A stretch of DNA of 64,000 nt, taken from NCBI RefSeq assembly GCF_022201045.2, contig NC_068557.1, positions 21,367,501 through 21,431,500 on the forward strand, given 5' to 3'. The DNA is from Citrus sinensis. Its lineage: Eukaryota; Streptophyta; Magnoliopsida; Sapindales; Rutaceae. Of the stretch, positions 27,496 to 38,695 are shown in pieces. Below the pieces are notes generated by a model. The model had not been told where the DNA came from and did not search any database. It was given only the letters and a program-made list of their open reading frames with translations. Each line of letters opens with the position of its first letter. Positions within the stretch are counted from its first letter, which is position 1. The translations under genes were made by a program, and so were the position numbers.

Positions 27496-29770
27496 GTGTT
27501 TGTGCCTCTTATGGATATCATTAAATCAACTTTACCCAAAGAAGCAAATGAGGATCTCAAACAGAGACCAGAGCCGGGGTGGGGGGGTCCCTCGTTCACT
27601 GTTGGACCATTTCTTGCCGGTCATTATTTATTATTATTGACCCTAAAAGCAAGTAACTTTTGGACCATTTTACTTTACATGAGTCATGACCTGATTAATC
27701 TGCAAGTAAAAAGAAACTTCCGTGATGGAAAAGGTAGAAGAATACACTGAAAAGGGCTTCCCCTTCCTTGCATTGGAAAACTGTTTGTTCATCAGTTGTT
27801 ATGATGATTGAGATTTGAGACTTCACCCAAAGCTATTTCAAGTGATTAAATTATAAAGCATCCTTCAAATTTTCCCCTAAAATCAGATACCATAGCAATA
27901 AAATACGTTATCCACCGACAATAGAATAAAAATAAAAATGAAGTGTTAAACCAAGATTATGTTTCTTTAAAAATTAATGGCACATCAGATACATTCTACA
28001 AGCTCTTTACAGTTTAAAACAACAAAATTACCCACACTCCTGAGGCATGTAATGAAAAATTTGTTAAAAATTATATGTAAGTTAAGAGTTAGATGTTGAA
28101 GTTCGGGTCCAAATGTTGGTCGGTAGTGGATACCATTCGATTTGATTTGGTAGGCTAAGAACGAACCAAACTTAAACTAATTGGTTCATAATTTTGAGAA
28201 TAAAAAACAAACCAAACACTAGAATCGAATTAAATTAAACTAAATTAATTCTGTTTGGTTCGGTTCTATGGTTTAGTTAGATTTTATTTTGTTTGATTTG
28301 AGTAATTTTATCATGTATATTCAATAGAAAGATACAATAGCAATGTCCTATTACTATAATAATACTTTTGAGTCTATAAATTTACAAATAAAAAACAATA
28401 TAAGAAAATCTAACAACAAATCTAGAAATCTACTATAAATTACAAAAGAAAGTTCATGGTTCTGTTGCATACAAGCACTTTTCCAATCACTACTTTTTGA
28501 TCCTTTAACTTGTACATCAATATTACCTATCTTATCTTCTAAAGTGAGATATTAGTCAAGCACCAACGGTTAAATAAAATAACATAGAGTATATGTTGTT
28601 ACATTGATAATCATATGTATTAAATAAGAAATAAAAGTATCACTTTGAGTATCTAAATGTTCTTTATGTTGAGCCAAAATTAAAATAGTCCCCAATTGTT
28701 AATTCATGAAATTCGATGTGAACGAAAGTTAAACAAATCTAAATTATACTAGCTATTTTGAAATAAACTTAAAATTAAATTTTATAGGACATAACTTTTG
28801 AAAGTTGATCCACAAACTCATCTTTTTGAATTAATTAATTAAGGTTTATTATTGTATATATATATATATAAAAAAAAAAAGACCACAATCAATTTTGTCT
28901 CAATGTCATTGCTTCAACTATGTTAGGAGTCAAAATGTCTATATGGATCTAGTCTAAGCTAGGATTTTCAATTTTTAATTTTTTTCATAAATTCTGTTTT
29001 TAATTTTTTCGTGAACCGCTTAATTCAGCGGTTTGGTTCGATTTTAAACCGAACCAAGTAGAAATAATTAATTCAAAAAATTTTTAAATCATTTGGTTCG
29101 GTTTTTATTGTCCAAACCGCACCAAACAGGTCGGTCTTCTTGATCCTTCATTTAATTTAAAAGTCTTACTAACAAACAATTAATGAAGAAAAGTGGGATC
29201 TAATTGTGCGCGCCGTATTGTAATACACTCGTTAATTACAACTTTACCACTGTCGGTGCGTGTCGTCATTTCATGGAGAGCAATGGTCACCAATTACATG
29301 ACACCATGACTTTCATCACTTTCATCACCCGTACGGCCTAATCCGACCCTCCACGTAGCTCTTATTTCCGCGTGTCATCATCGAATCCCGTGTGCGCAAT
29401 ATACCCTCCGTATAGTTAAATAATCATCCTATCAATCAAAAAACCACGCTGCTTTTTGACAATCCCTCAATCGCACAGTCTGAAGAATCTACTAATTCCA
29501 GCTCACTCACAGCACATCTCATTTAGAAAGAGAGGGAAACAGAGAGATGTGTTCATCTCTGTTGCTTCTCTTGTCTGATTCGTCTCGAAGGTAAGTCAAG
29601 TTTGTTCCTTCGTTACTTGAAAGATCTCAAACCAGATCTAAAACCCTTGAAAGTTTCTTCCTTGTTTTAGTTTTTTAATCAGTTTTTTGCAATTTTCTTA
29701 TCTGGGTCATTTTGTTTTTAGTTGAAGTTACTAGATTTAGTTCAAAGTTGGAATTTTTGGTTCAGCGACA
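27009..29770. other. AT-rich spacer and promoter of the fucosyltransferase-like gene
   Basis: It contains the ARM-gene 3' UTR, a 26-A homopolymer at 27465-27490, AT-rich sequence and a repeat block (28090-29130). A 5' leader follows, with a clear leader intron: donor GAAG|GTAAGT at 29591 and acceptor TTCAG ending at 29765, five bases before the downstream ATG. Confidence 0.6.
28090..29130. repeat. AACCGAACC-type dispersed repeat region
   Basis: The block is edged by motifs such as GAACCAAAC, TTTGGTTCGGTTC, AAACCGAACCAA and TTTGGTTCGGTTTTTATTG in both orientations. The same class of GGTTCGGGT/AACCGAACC motif recurs at 49880-50050 and 51340-51430. This looks like a short plant dispersed repeat of uncertain class, with an AT-rich interior. 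Exact ends and target-site duplications were not resolved. Confidence 0.4.
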
Positions 29771-31465
29771 ATGTTGGGTCGGTCTACACTGTCAAGAACT
29801 GCAAGTTTTAGGCCAGAAAACCTAGGCCAAAATGCACTAGCGATGATAGGCAATCTTTGCTTCACTATGTTTGTGCTAGGAGTGTTAATCTTCACTATTA
29901 TTGCTGCCACATATGAACCTGAGGATCCACTCTTTCATCCATCGGCAAAGATCACCTCATTTTTAACATCACAATCGAATGCGACTTTTAAATCTGATGA
30001 CACTGTTGTTAAAACCGGTGAGGATTTCATGGCCCTGAACCAAACTGTGGTTGCTACGTTTATTAATGCAACTGATGTGGAGTATAAGGAGGAGAGTGTA
30101 ACAGAAACGGTGCCCAATTGTGAGGGAAATGTGGATAGTCCTATTGATTGTACTGACCCGGAAGTGTTTCATTTATTGATGAGTAAGGCAATAGATCAGT
30201 TTAAAGACATACACTTTTATCGTTTTGGAAAGGCAGTTCGTGGGGATAGTGATAATGCTTGTGATATGGCGTGGCGGTTTAGGCCTAAGGAAGGGAAGAC
30301 AGCTGCCTTCTATAAGGATTACAGGAGGTTTACAATTACTAGGTCAGCGAATTGTACACTTAGCGTGGTGAGTATTGGGGATTACCACTCGGGTGTGAAT
30401 GCTAGGAAAAAGAGGAAGAGGAATCAGAAGCCTGGATTCGAGAAAATGCCAGTGAAGGATAATGCAGGTTTGCTGGTTGTTGGGGAAGCTGTTAATGATA
30501 CTCTTCCTGTAATCGAGTCAGAGAATTCATTTAGCCGTGGGAGATACTTGATCTATATGGGTGGCGGAGACAGGTGCAAGAGTATGAATCATTTCTTGTG
30601 GAGCTTCTTGTGTGCTTTAGGTGAAGCACAGTACTTGAACCGAACATTGGTTATGGATTTGACAATATGTTTGAATTCAATGTATACTTCATCAAATCAA
30701 GATGAGGAAGGGAAAGATTTTAGGTTTTACTTTGATTTTGAGCATTTGAAGGAAGCAGCATCGGTTTTGGACAAGGAACAGTTTTGGTCTGATTGGAATA
30801 AGTGGCAGAAGAAAGATGGGTTGAATCTTTATCTTGTGGAGGATTTTCGCGTTACGCCAATGAAGCTTTCTGAGGTGAAAGATTCTTTGATTATGAGGAA
30901 GTTTGGATCTGTTGAGCCAGATAATTACTGGTACAGGGTCTGTGAAGGAGAAACCGAATCTGTTGTTCAAAGGCCATGGCATCTGCTCTGGAAGTCAAGA
31001 AGACTGTTGGATATAGTTTCTGCAATTGCATCAAGGTTGAATTGGGATTATGATGCAGTTCACGTTGAGAGAGGAGAGAAGGCTAGGAACAAAGAGCTCT
31101 GGCCAAATCTTGACGCAGATACTTCCCCTGATGCACTTATCTCAACTTTGGCAGACAAGATTGAAAACGGAAGGAATGTCTATATTGCAACTAATGAACC
31201 AGACACATCCTTCTTCAACCCTTTGAAAGACAAGTATTCCACCCATTTTCTTGATGAGTACAAGGATCTTTGGGATGAGAACAGCGAGTGGTATTCTGAA
31301 ACAATGGGGCTTAACAAAGGAGCTGCAGTTGAGTTTGACGGCTACATGAGGGCATCAGTGGATACAGAAGTATTCTTGAGAGGGAAAAAGCAGATTGAAA
31401 CTTTCAATGATCTCACTAACGACTGTAAGGATGGTATTAATACGTGCAATGCAGCTTCCAGTTAG
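29771..31465 (+). CDS. Type II membrane protein, plant O-fucosyltransferase-like (564 aa)
   Basis: An uninterrupted coding frame of 564 aa follows a leader intron. A short basic N-terminus (MLGRSTLSRTASFRPENLGQ) precedes one membrane span (about residues 25-47), the topology of Golgi glycosyltransferases. The luminal part has several NxT/S sequons. A block reading RYLIYMGGGDRCKSMNHFLW then LCALGEAQYLNRTLVMD resembles the N-terminal GDP-fucose-binding subdomain of protein O-fucosyltransferase-like proteins; a second conserved part includes HVERGEKARNKELWPNLDAD and VYIATNEPD. Homologues in Arabidopsis have been labelled 'calcium ion binding', which the sequence does not support. The acceptor substrate is unknown. 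The gene converges on the RNase E/G locus. Confidence 0.85.
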   Translation: MLGRSTLSRTASFRPENLGQNALAMIGNLCFTMFVLGVLIFTIIAATYEPEDPLFHPSAKITSFLTSQSNATFKSDDTVVKTGEDFMALNQTVVATFINATDVEYKEESVTETVPNCEGNVDSPIDCTDPEVFHLLMSKAIDQFKDIHFYRFGKAVRGDSDNACDMAWRFRPKEGKTAAFYKDYRRFTITRSANCTLSVVSIGDYHSGVNARKKRKRNQKPGFEKMPVKDNAGLLVVGEAVNDTLPVIESENSFSRGRYLIYMGGGDRCKSMNHFLWSFLCALGEAQYLNRTLVMDLTICLNSMYTSSNQDEEGKDFRFYFDFEHLKEAASVLDKEQFWSDWNKWQKKDGLNLYLVEDFRVTPMKLSEVKDSLIMRKFGSVEPDNYWYRVCEGETESVVQRPWHLLWKSRRLLDIVSAIASRLNWDYDAVHVERGEKARNKELWPNLDADTSPDALISTLADKIENGRNVYIATNEPDTSFFNPLKDKYSTHFLDEYKDLWDENSEWYSETMGLNKGAAVEFDGYMRASVDTEVFLRGKKQIETFNDLTNDCKDGINTCNAASS

Positions 31466-32060
31466 TCCTTAAACCTTCTTATACATGAGGTTCGAAACTC
31501 CAGTGTTACTTCATTGGGGTATATCCACTTGTACTTTTATTTGTTATGTTGTTTTCTAGAAACTGCAAGCTTTGTTTCATACTTTTTGAAATTGAGTAGC
31601 AATATCACCGAGTTTTTATGAGTTGTGTTCGATTCAGTTTTTATATTCATCCAGACTCTTGTCAATGCACAATTTGCTCCCAACATTGCTTGTTCTTAAT
31701 CAGATACCTAGCAAGATGGACTTTTTTCTTTAACTGAAGATCATAAATAATCTAATTGTTAATCATGGTTTATGTACTCACAGAATCAGAAGCAAAACGA
31801 TAATACTGCCCACTACAAAAACTAGACAAAGTATTCATGGGAACTCAAATTGTGATTCCAAAATGACGCAAAGTTTTAAGGGGGCTACAGATGTTCGACA
31901 TTCTTGTATTTTTATTTTTATTTTTTCGTTTCTAATTCCCACAATCATTATTTGGGAAAGGGGAAAAAAAATTACCGAAAACAAAATTGCTGGCCCAAGC
32001 ACATGATGCCTAATCTTCAAGGTGTAGAGGAACTATATAGGTGAAATATACAGTTTCTGC
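31466..32060. other. Convergent 3' UTR spacer
   Basis: The stretch lies between the fucosyltransferase-like gene and the minus-strand RNase E/G locus. No credible reading frame was found; it probably holds overlapping 3' ends. Confidence 0.5.
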
Positions 32061-32240
32061 TCATCCCCTTCTGGCTTGCTCTTTAAGATACATGGCTTCT
32101 GTATTATGGATGATCCACTTCTTGGCCACTAGCATGTCTCCGGGACTCTTGAGTATGTACCTTTGGAGAAAGGATCGAATATCTTTTCCCAAAAGTTTAT
32201 CAACCAGTTCTGTAAATAGAGAATCAGGAAGCTGACCCAT
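32061..32240 (-). CDS. 59-aa open frame downstream of RNase E/G (uncertain)
   Basis: An ATG at 32240 opens a 59-codon frame (MGQLPDSLFTELVDKLLGKD...) ending in TGA at 32061. The sequence is helical and balanced in composition, with IRSFLQRYILKSPGDMLVAK, and does not look random. It lies 89 bases downstream of the RNase E/G stop. It could be a separate small gene, an alternative last exon (an acceptor TTTCTTAG lies at about 32288), or a chance frame in the 3' UTR. No family was recognised. Confidence 0.35.
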   Translation of the reverse strand: MGQLPDSLFTELVDKLLGKDIRSFLQRYILKSPGDMLVAKKWIIHNTEAMYLKEQARRG

Positions 32241-32329
32241 TTTTCGAATGCCCACCGTTCTCCTTCTCCTCTAATATAAACCTTCCTAAGAAAACAGGTA
32301 AATCTTTTTTACTCTTCATTTTTCAAATT

Positions 32330-35300
32330 TCATTTCCTTCCCGATTTCAGCTTTTTGATAGGAACAAGAGTTACTTTTTTGCCCGACTTATTAGCTCTCG
32401 CCTCTGCCGATCGGAGCAAAGAAATAGCAACTTGATGCTGATTTTCACTTGCCTTGTCATCAGTATATGGTATCACTTCAAATGCTCCACGAGTGAAGCC
32501 CCTAGCCACCTGAGGTAATTTAGTTTCAAATTATCAGCAATCAGCATTGCAATATGTTAACTCAGTATATTTCCACTATGCCAAATCTTCTGTCAGCATT
32601 CTATGATATAAGAAAATATAAATTTAGCTCATTTGTTGTACCTTCAAAAGAATCCAAGCTTTGAGGGAACTACTTAAGACTGCAAGTCTTGTCCTTTTCC
32701 CTGAAGTTAAATAGTTACACATGTGATGATCCACCCGCAGAATAAATCTTGGCCAGGACTTGGGATTTTCAGGGTCTGCTTTCTGCTCCATCATTGCCTA
32801 ATACAGAGGAAAATAAATAAACATTTATTATTTCAATACATAAAGATTAAAGGGTAGACTACTAATCACAACTCACAAGAAAATGGGAGAGAGTTACAAA
32901 ACACAGCATGTCTTCTGAAAATATATGTTTATTTGGAGACATATCAATGGGATAAGTCAGTGAAGCTCTCAATCCCAGCTTCATAGGCATGTTTTCTATC
33001 AGGAGGACGGAAGCTACTCTACAGGAAAGTAATTGAGGAAAAGGATATCTATGAAATAGATTTTCAATCTTCCAACTTCAGATGCTTCCTCCTTTTTGGA
33101 ATGTGTCTGATAAAGTAAAATGTACTTTGATTATAAGATTTACTTACAAGCAACCGACTAATTTCTTGCTCAATTTTTGAGAACGAGGTCTCTAAAGCTT
33201 CAACTCTCCCGGTACCCTGACAGCAAGTGCATGGTTCACTAATCATAAATGTAACACTGGGTCGAACCTGCCAAACACGATGCCATCTAGATGTAAAACA
33301 AAATCTTGTGAATTCAACTAACAACACTAAATATTGTCATAATTCAAATTCAAAATACTTTTTGTTACATTTTAAATTGCAATGGTTGTCTATATATCAA
33401 AAGTTCTTGATGTCAATTGCAACAAGGCTTTAGCTGCATCTTTCCTTCATTAGCATTTCATCAGCCCCAGAAGATGCACAAAAGCTAAATAGCAAAGGGA
33501 AAATTGACCATTGGAAAACCATACCCTCTTCCTTGTTATTTCCATCAGTCCATGTCTAGACAGTTCAGAGACTTTCACCATTGACCGATCTCTCTCAACA
33601 GCTTTCTTGACTTCTTCATAGACCAATCTCTTATTTGCTGAAAAATATAGAGCCAAAAAAGAACATCAATGAGACATTACACAATTAGTATGGTAATCAC
33701 TGCGACCATCCTAACTCTCATAAGTGCCCATTTCCTGTGTCATAATTTGATAAACACTCTCATTAAAGCTGATTACAAAGTTTTCTAGTCATTTATCATT
33801 CTGAATTGTCCTTTTGGGAAGAACTACAATAGGTTTTGGGTGAAATCAAGCAACATTGAGCCAGAATGTACAGGTGCCAGAACAAAATCCAGTTACTCAG
33901 TTACAAAATTTTCTAAAAGTTGACATTGCAATCCAAACGTTCTCCATCCGCCATCCTGGCCACTCCAGGACAGGGGGGAGAGAGAGAGGGGGAGAGAAAC
34001 CAACTTACAGTCATCAGCCATATCAATAAAATCTACAACAATGATGCCACCAATATCTCTTAGCCGTAACTCCCTTGCAATCTGAAACACAAATTTCAAT
34101 TAACATGCTAGCACTACCAACATGGCCTATGCATAAAAAAGGTGATCACAATGAAGTGAATAACATACTTGTTTTGCAGCTGCCAGGTTGACATCTAGAA
34201 TAGCCTTCTCTTTTGATGACCCATGACCAAACATCCCATGCCCTCCATTCACATCAATGGAGACTAAAGCCTCAGTTTGTTCAATCACCAGAGAACCTCC
34301 ATTTGGAAGTGGGACCCTAGAAGGCAAGAAATGTAACTGGCATCATGAAAAACTCTTCAAAAGAGATTCTTATTGTATTTACAATTTCAGGATTTAATGT
34401 AGAATCTGGCCACTTAAAACAGCAACGGAACAGTGTCTACTGTTGACATAACATGACAACTCAGAGATAATTACTATCAACAATCCTCACCTTTTGCTAA
34501 GCATATTGTTGATTTCTTCTTCGATATTAAATTTATCAAAGAGGGGAATTCTCTTATCATATAACTCAACTCGATCACAAAGATCAGGAGCAATATCCTG
34601 AAGGTAACTGGTAACCTGAAATATAACAGAAAAAAGAAATTGATTTTGTTAATTTTCATAGAAAAATAAATGAGACAAGAAATTTACTTTAAAATCTTTA
34701 GAACTTTTTTTTTCTTTTCCTCCCTCTTTCCTCTCTGTTAACCTAATTACTTATTGCTTATAAAGTAGAGAAAAGCTACCAATTTTTCTTTTCTTTTTCT
34801 TTTTTTTCCTTTTTTTTTAATGACAGTAAATGTCTGAAACTCTTATCAACACTTCTTCTCGGGTCTCGGCTCATAATGAAGATTGAAGAGGAATCAGACA
34901 TATTAGGCCAAAAAAAAAGAAAAAAGGGTTTCCACTAACATGACATTTAGAATCCTTCTCACTAATCCTCCCAATGCTTGGCCAGGCCAGGCTTCCAATA
35001 AAACTACCAAGCATTTATATGTCTAATAAGATAACTACGGGGCATTTATATGTCTCTGTCTATGAGTTATTAGAATAACATGCTAAGTATTGCTCAGTCC
35101 CTCTAGAAAGGGACAAATACACACGTAAGCACAATCTTGCTTTTTCAGCACCACAATATCATTTGATATTCAGCTGGTGAAATACCTCATGATAAGTCCT
35201 CGGAGAGTCAACCACCATCTTCTTAACCTGAAGGTAAAATGCAGAAAAAGCATGACATTAGGAGATCACAATGTGTTAGACCCATGAAAACTTATGTTAG

Positions 35301-38300
35301 GCGCAAATATAAAGGGGCAGGGGCTGTTTAGTAATTTTAGGGGCAGAGGCAATTTAGTAACTTTATTATTAATTGGGGTTCAGCTATAAATAAGAGATTA
35401 TGGAGTCATTTAGGGTTTATGTTGAATTTTATCTGGTATTAAGAACCATTAGGAGTTTTGGGAGAGATTGACCTACCTCTCGAATTGTATGTCAGGATTG
35501 ATTGTTTGTTTTCTTTTGATTTAATCAATAAAAGTCTGCCCTAAGTTAGCCCTAAGTCCTATCACAATGGGGTGGAAAATCATTACATGAAATTGTCATG
35601 ATAAGAGAATATGGGGAGAGGCAAAGAAAAAGGTGAAATAGGACATAATATTTGTCTTTTAGTCACCTTCTCATTAAAATAATCCTGGACAATGGAAAGT
35701 GTTTGACCCATTGCCCTATGTAGCAGAATGGGAACAGCCCCCTCCACACCTTCATCTGCTGCAAGGGCAGCTGATTTAGCATGTTCCATTATGTTTTTCC
35801 AAGTTGAAAGCAAACCTTCCAAATCCTTCTGCAGTTCCTCTAACGAATGGCCAGCAGCAACAGTTCTTATGGTTAAACCAAAACCTTCAGGCTGCAAAGT
35901 TTTTGCAATGACTTTCAAGCGCGTTCGCTCAACACCAGTTATTTTTCTGGAGACACCAATTCGATCGCAGCTAGTAATTAATATCTGAAACCCAGGAAAT
36001 TAGATCAGCAAAATTTAAGACAAAGATTAGCCAGCAACTGCGAGAGAGAGAATTTAGTAAGTAATACAGGTGCAACAGAAACCATACCCAGAACCTGCTT
36101 CTTAATTTTGGATAAGCAGTCAATGTAGGACCTTTTGTACCCAATCCCTCTTTCACAACTTGTACAATAACTTTGGTTCCCTTCTGAACTTGCAACCATG
36201 TTTTTTCATCAGGTGTATGCTTAGAATCTTTCGTACCTGGAGGATGAGATGTGTGAGAGTCATCAGGTACTTCTGATTTAGAGGAAAAGAAACCATTGCT
36301 TTCACCATCTAGATGGTGGTCTCCCTCTAAGAAGTCCTCAAAATCAGCTTCTGGTTCACCATCATCAATGATACTACCATTCACATTCTTAAGAACTTCT
36401 GAAACATCAAAATCATCACCATCATGTTCCTCATCATCGTTGTGCTCAAATTGTACTAAATCATCCTGAGAGTCAGCTTCTGCAACATCCTCAGTATTGT
36501 GTGATGTCGAGTCATTGTCATAGGTCACCGCATGCTCTTCAAGAGCTGCAGATGCAGAACCGTTAACTTCTTGTTTCTTTGTCCGACAACGAAATGGAGG
36601 GAATATGAATGGTTCCCTGTAATGTTTTATGTCCATGAGAGAAGGTCTAGAGTTTCCAATATTTACAAAAGCACCGCCCATATTCGGAACAAGTTTTGTG
36701 ACTACCCCTAGATATACACTATCACACTGCACATTACTTTTAACTGGTTCGAGTAATAATTCAACCAGTTTCTCATCTTCCAATACAGCAATCCTTTGCA
36801 TGGTACATATTGAAGAATTGATCAGTATAACAGTCGAAACAAAGTTATCCTTTGAAATTAAACTCCCTTTTTCAGGCAACAAGCTCTCAGTATCTTGAAA
36901 TTTCTGATTATCACTATCCAATATCATCGCCTCATCTTTCTCATTATTACTTTTCTCTGGCATATCAGGCTTTACTGTATCTTCATATACAAGAAGGATT
37001 GGAGATGATTGGAATAACCAAGGTTCCTCAATAGGCTGGTCTCTTTCAGATAATGCCATATCAAAATTTGAAACCTCATGTGTAGCAGTTTTACCATCAT
37101 CATAAGAGTACAATTGATCCGCATGTGTGAGATCATTCCAGAATGGCTCTGATTCTGTAGAATCACTTTCAAGATGTTTCACAATCTCATCATCTGTCAA
37201 ACCACTGGAAGTGTTTAAGTGTTCAGAAACATTATAATGGCAGAAGTTTCGTGTACAAGAGTGCCAAGAAAGATATAATACCTGTTTCTGGAACTGAGAT
37301 TGGAGATTTTACAGGAATATATGTCTCCTCTATCCATGAATCCCATATATGAGTTGGAGAATTTTTGGTATTAAACCTCATCCATGAATCTCTCACCAGA
37401 ATTTTTCTATCTTGATTGAAAGGAACTAACAAAGAAAATTCAGGCCCGCCTCTCCAGATAATGTCACCAGAAGACCATGTTTCTCCTTTCATGAAAAAAT
37501 TATACTTGAAATTTACACCACAAGCGATCTGCCAAGCACAAATTATTGATTAGGGCACTTATATGGAATTATGGAAACTTTGACTTTTCATTTTTCAGAG
37601 CTGGGTAAGTACCTTGACTTCAACCTTCCACAAATTTTCATGCTCAGTCGGAGACATTAGGATAGCCATATCTGGATCCCAGCAACCTAAGACACTGGGA
37701 TCACCAGTAATGTACAGAAGCTGACCGGCTTCCAGATCAGCCTCCACAGTCCAAACTATTTCACATAGCCCTTGAATAGCACTAGCTGACTTGCCTGAGA
37801 AAATCAAATAAGGTAGATTCATCAGCCATTCTAAGAAAATATAAAACTACTTCCAGCAAGGAGCCTGTGAAGCACTAAAAGTTTCAAAGAAAAATGTGTC
37901 TCGTGATATTAACAATTTTACTAATTAATTCAAAATCTCACCAGTAAGAGGTACAATAAGTTATATGTAAGGCATTGTATTACCTCTATTAGCAGACATT
38001 ATAGGGGATTTTATGAGCGAATTACGATTCCTGATACGGAACGCGAACCTGAACATATTCCTATGAGGTATTTGACGAGATATATACCTGCTTCAGTTGT
38101 AGAAAGAATTAGCACTTGAAGAACTTGTGGTGACAGTGGTACCACACAAGAAACCCACAAGCTTAAATCTCAATACTGCAATTAAGAGCAAGATTTGTAG
38201 CCACTTCTAACATGCAACATAGGCCATATTTATTGATTTAACTGCTAAAACTACCATTTAGTTCTTATTTGACAGATATTGAAGCTAATTATTGAGGAAG

Positions 38301-38695
38301 AGCAAACTTTCTAGATAAAACACAATGTAAACAACTTAAAAAGAACAAGATTATTAAATAAATAAATAAACTTTAGAGAGCCCCATAAATGAATCAATCA
38401 ACAGCAAACTACAACTGCCTGCCTCTATTTTGCAACGAAAACCAAAATTGAAAGAGCAAGATTGTGAAACGTTAATGGCAAGCCAATAAAGATTATTTCT
38501 CCTAATATGAAACAGCACAGAGACAAACAATCTTTATACAAGAACAAGCAAAGAATACGGTATCGTTTCCAGAACATACGGTGAGAGGAACCTGTTGAAA
38601 GAGCCAAGAAACCAGGTGGGGCTGCGGCCGGAGAGGAGACAGTGCCGTTCCATGAGGCTGTAATGGAGTTCAGTGGAGCATACAGAGTGAGCCAT
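32330..38695 (-). CDS. RNE: Chloroplast ribonuclease E/G-like protein with CBM20 domain
   Basis: Fourteen exons join in phase to 1009 aa (Arabidopsis RNE is about 1000 aa): 38695-38580, 38087-37984, 37794-37613, 37528-37282, 37193-36088, 35984-35667, 35227-35186, 34615-34491, 34316-34169, 34081-34009, 33637-33525, 33267-33148, 32797-32642, 32509-32330. A Ser/Arg-rich transit peptide comes first. A CBM20 starch-binding domain (exons 3-4, with [15 protein letters not shown] and IWRGGPEF) is specific to plant members. Then come an S1-like half ([21 protein letters not shown]), an acidic insert, and the catalytic core with [22 protein letters not shown] and IIVVDFIDM. The last two hold the Mg-binding aspartates. 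A Zn-link (CTCCQGTG) follows. The enzyme processes polycistronic plastid RNA. TGGGCC near 38835 may be a promoter site II element. Confidence 0.96.
35274..35564 (+). mobile_element. Solo LTR (291 bp) with 5-bp target-site duplication
   Basis: The element starts TGTTAGACCC and ends CCTATCA, giving the TG...CA ends of an LTR. It is flanked by CAATG at 35269-35273 and 35565-35569. Inside, TATAAATA (35385-35392) is a TATA box and AATAAA (35527-35532) a polyadenylation signal, both on the plus strand, antisense to the host gene. There is no internal retrotransposon domain, so this is a solo LTR from recombination. It makes up most of RNase E/G intron 6 (35228-35666). Confidence 0.85.
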
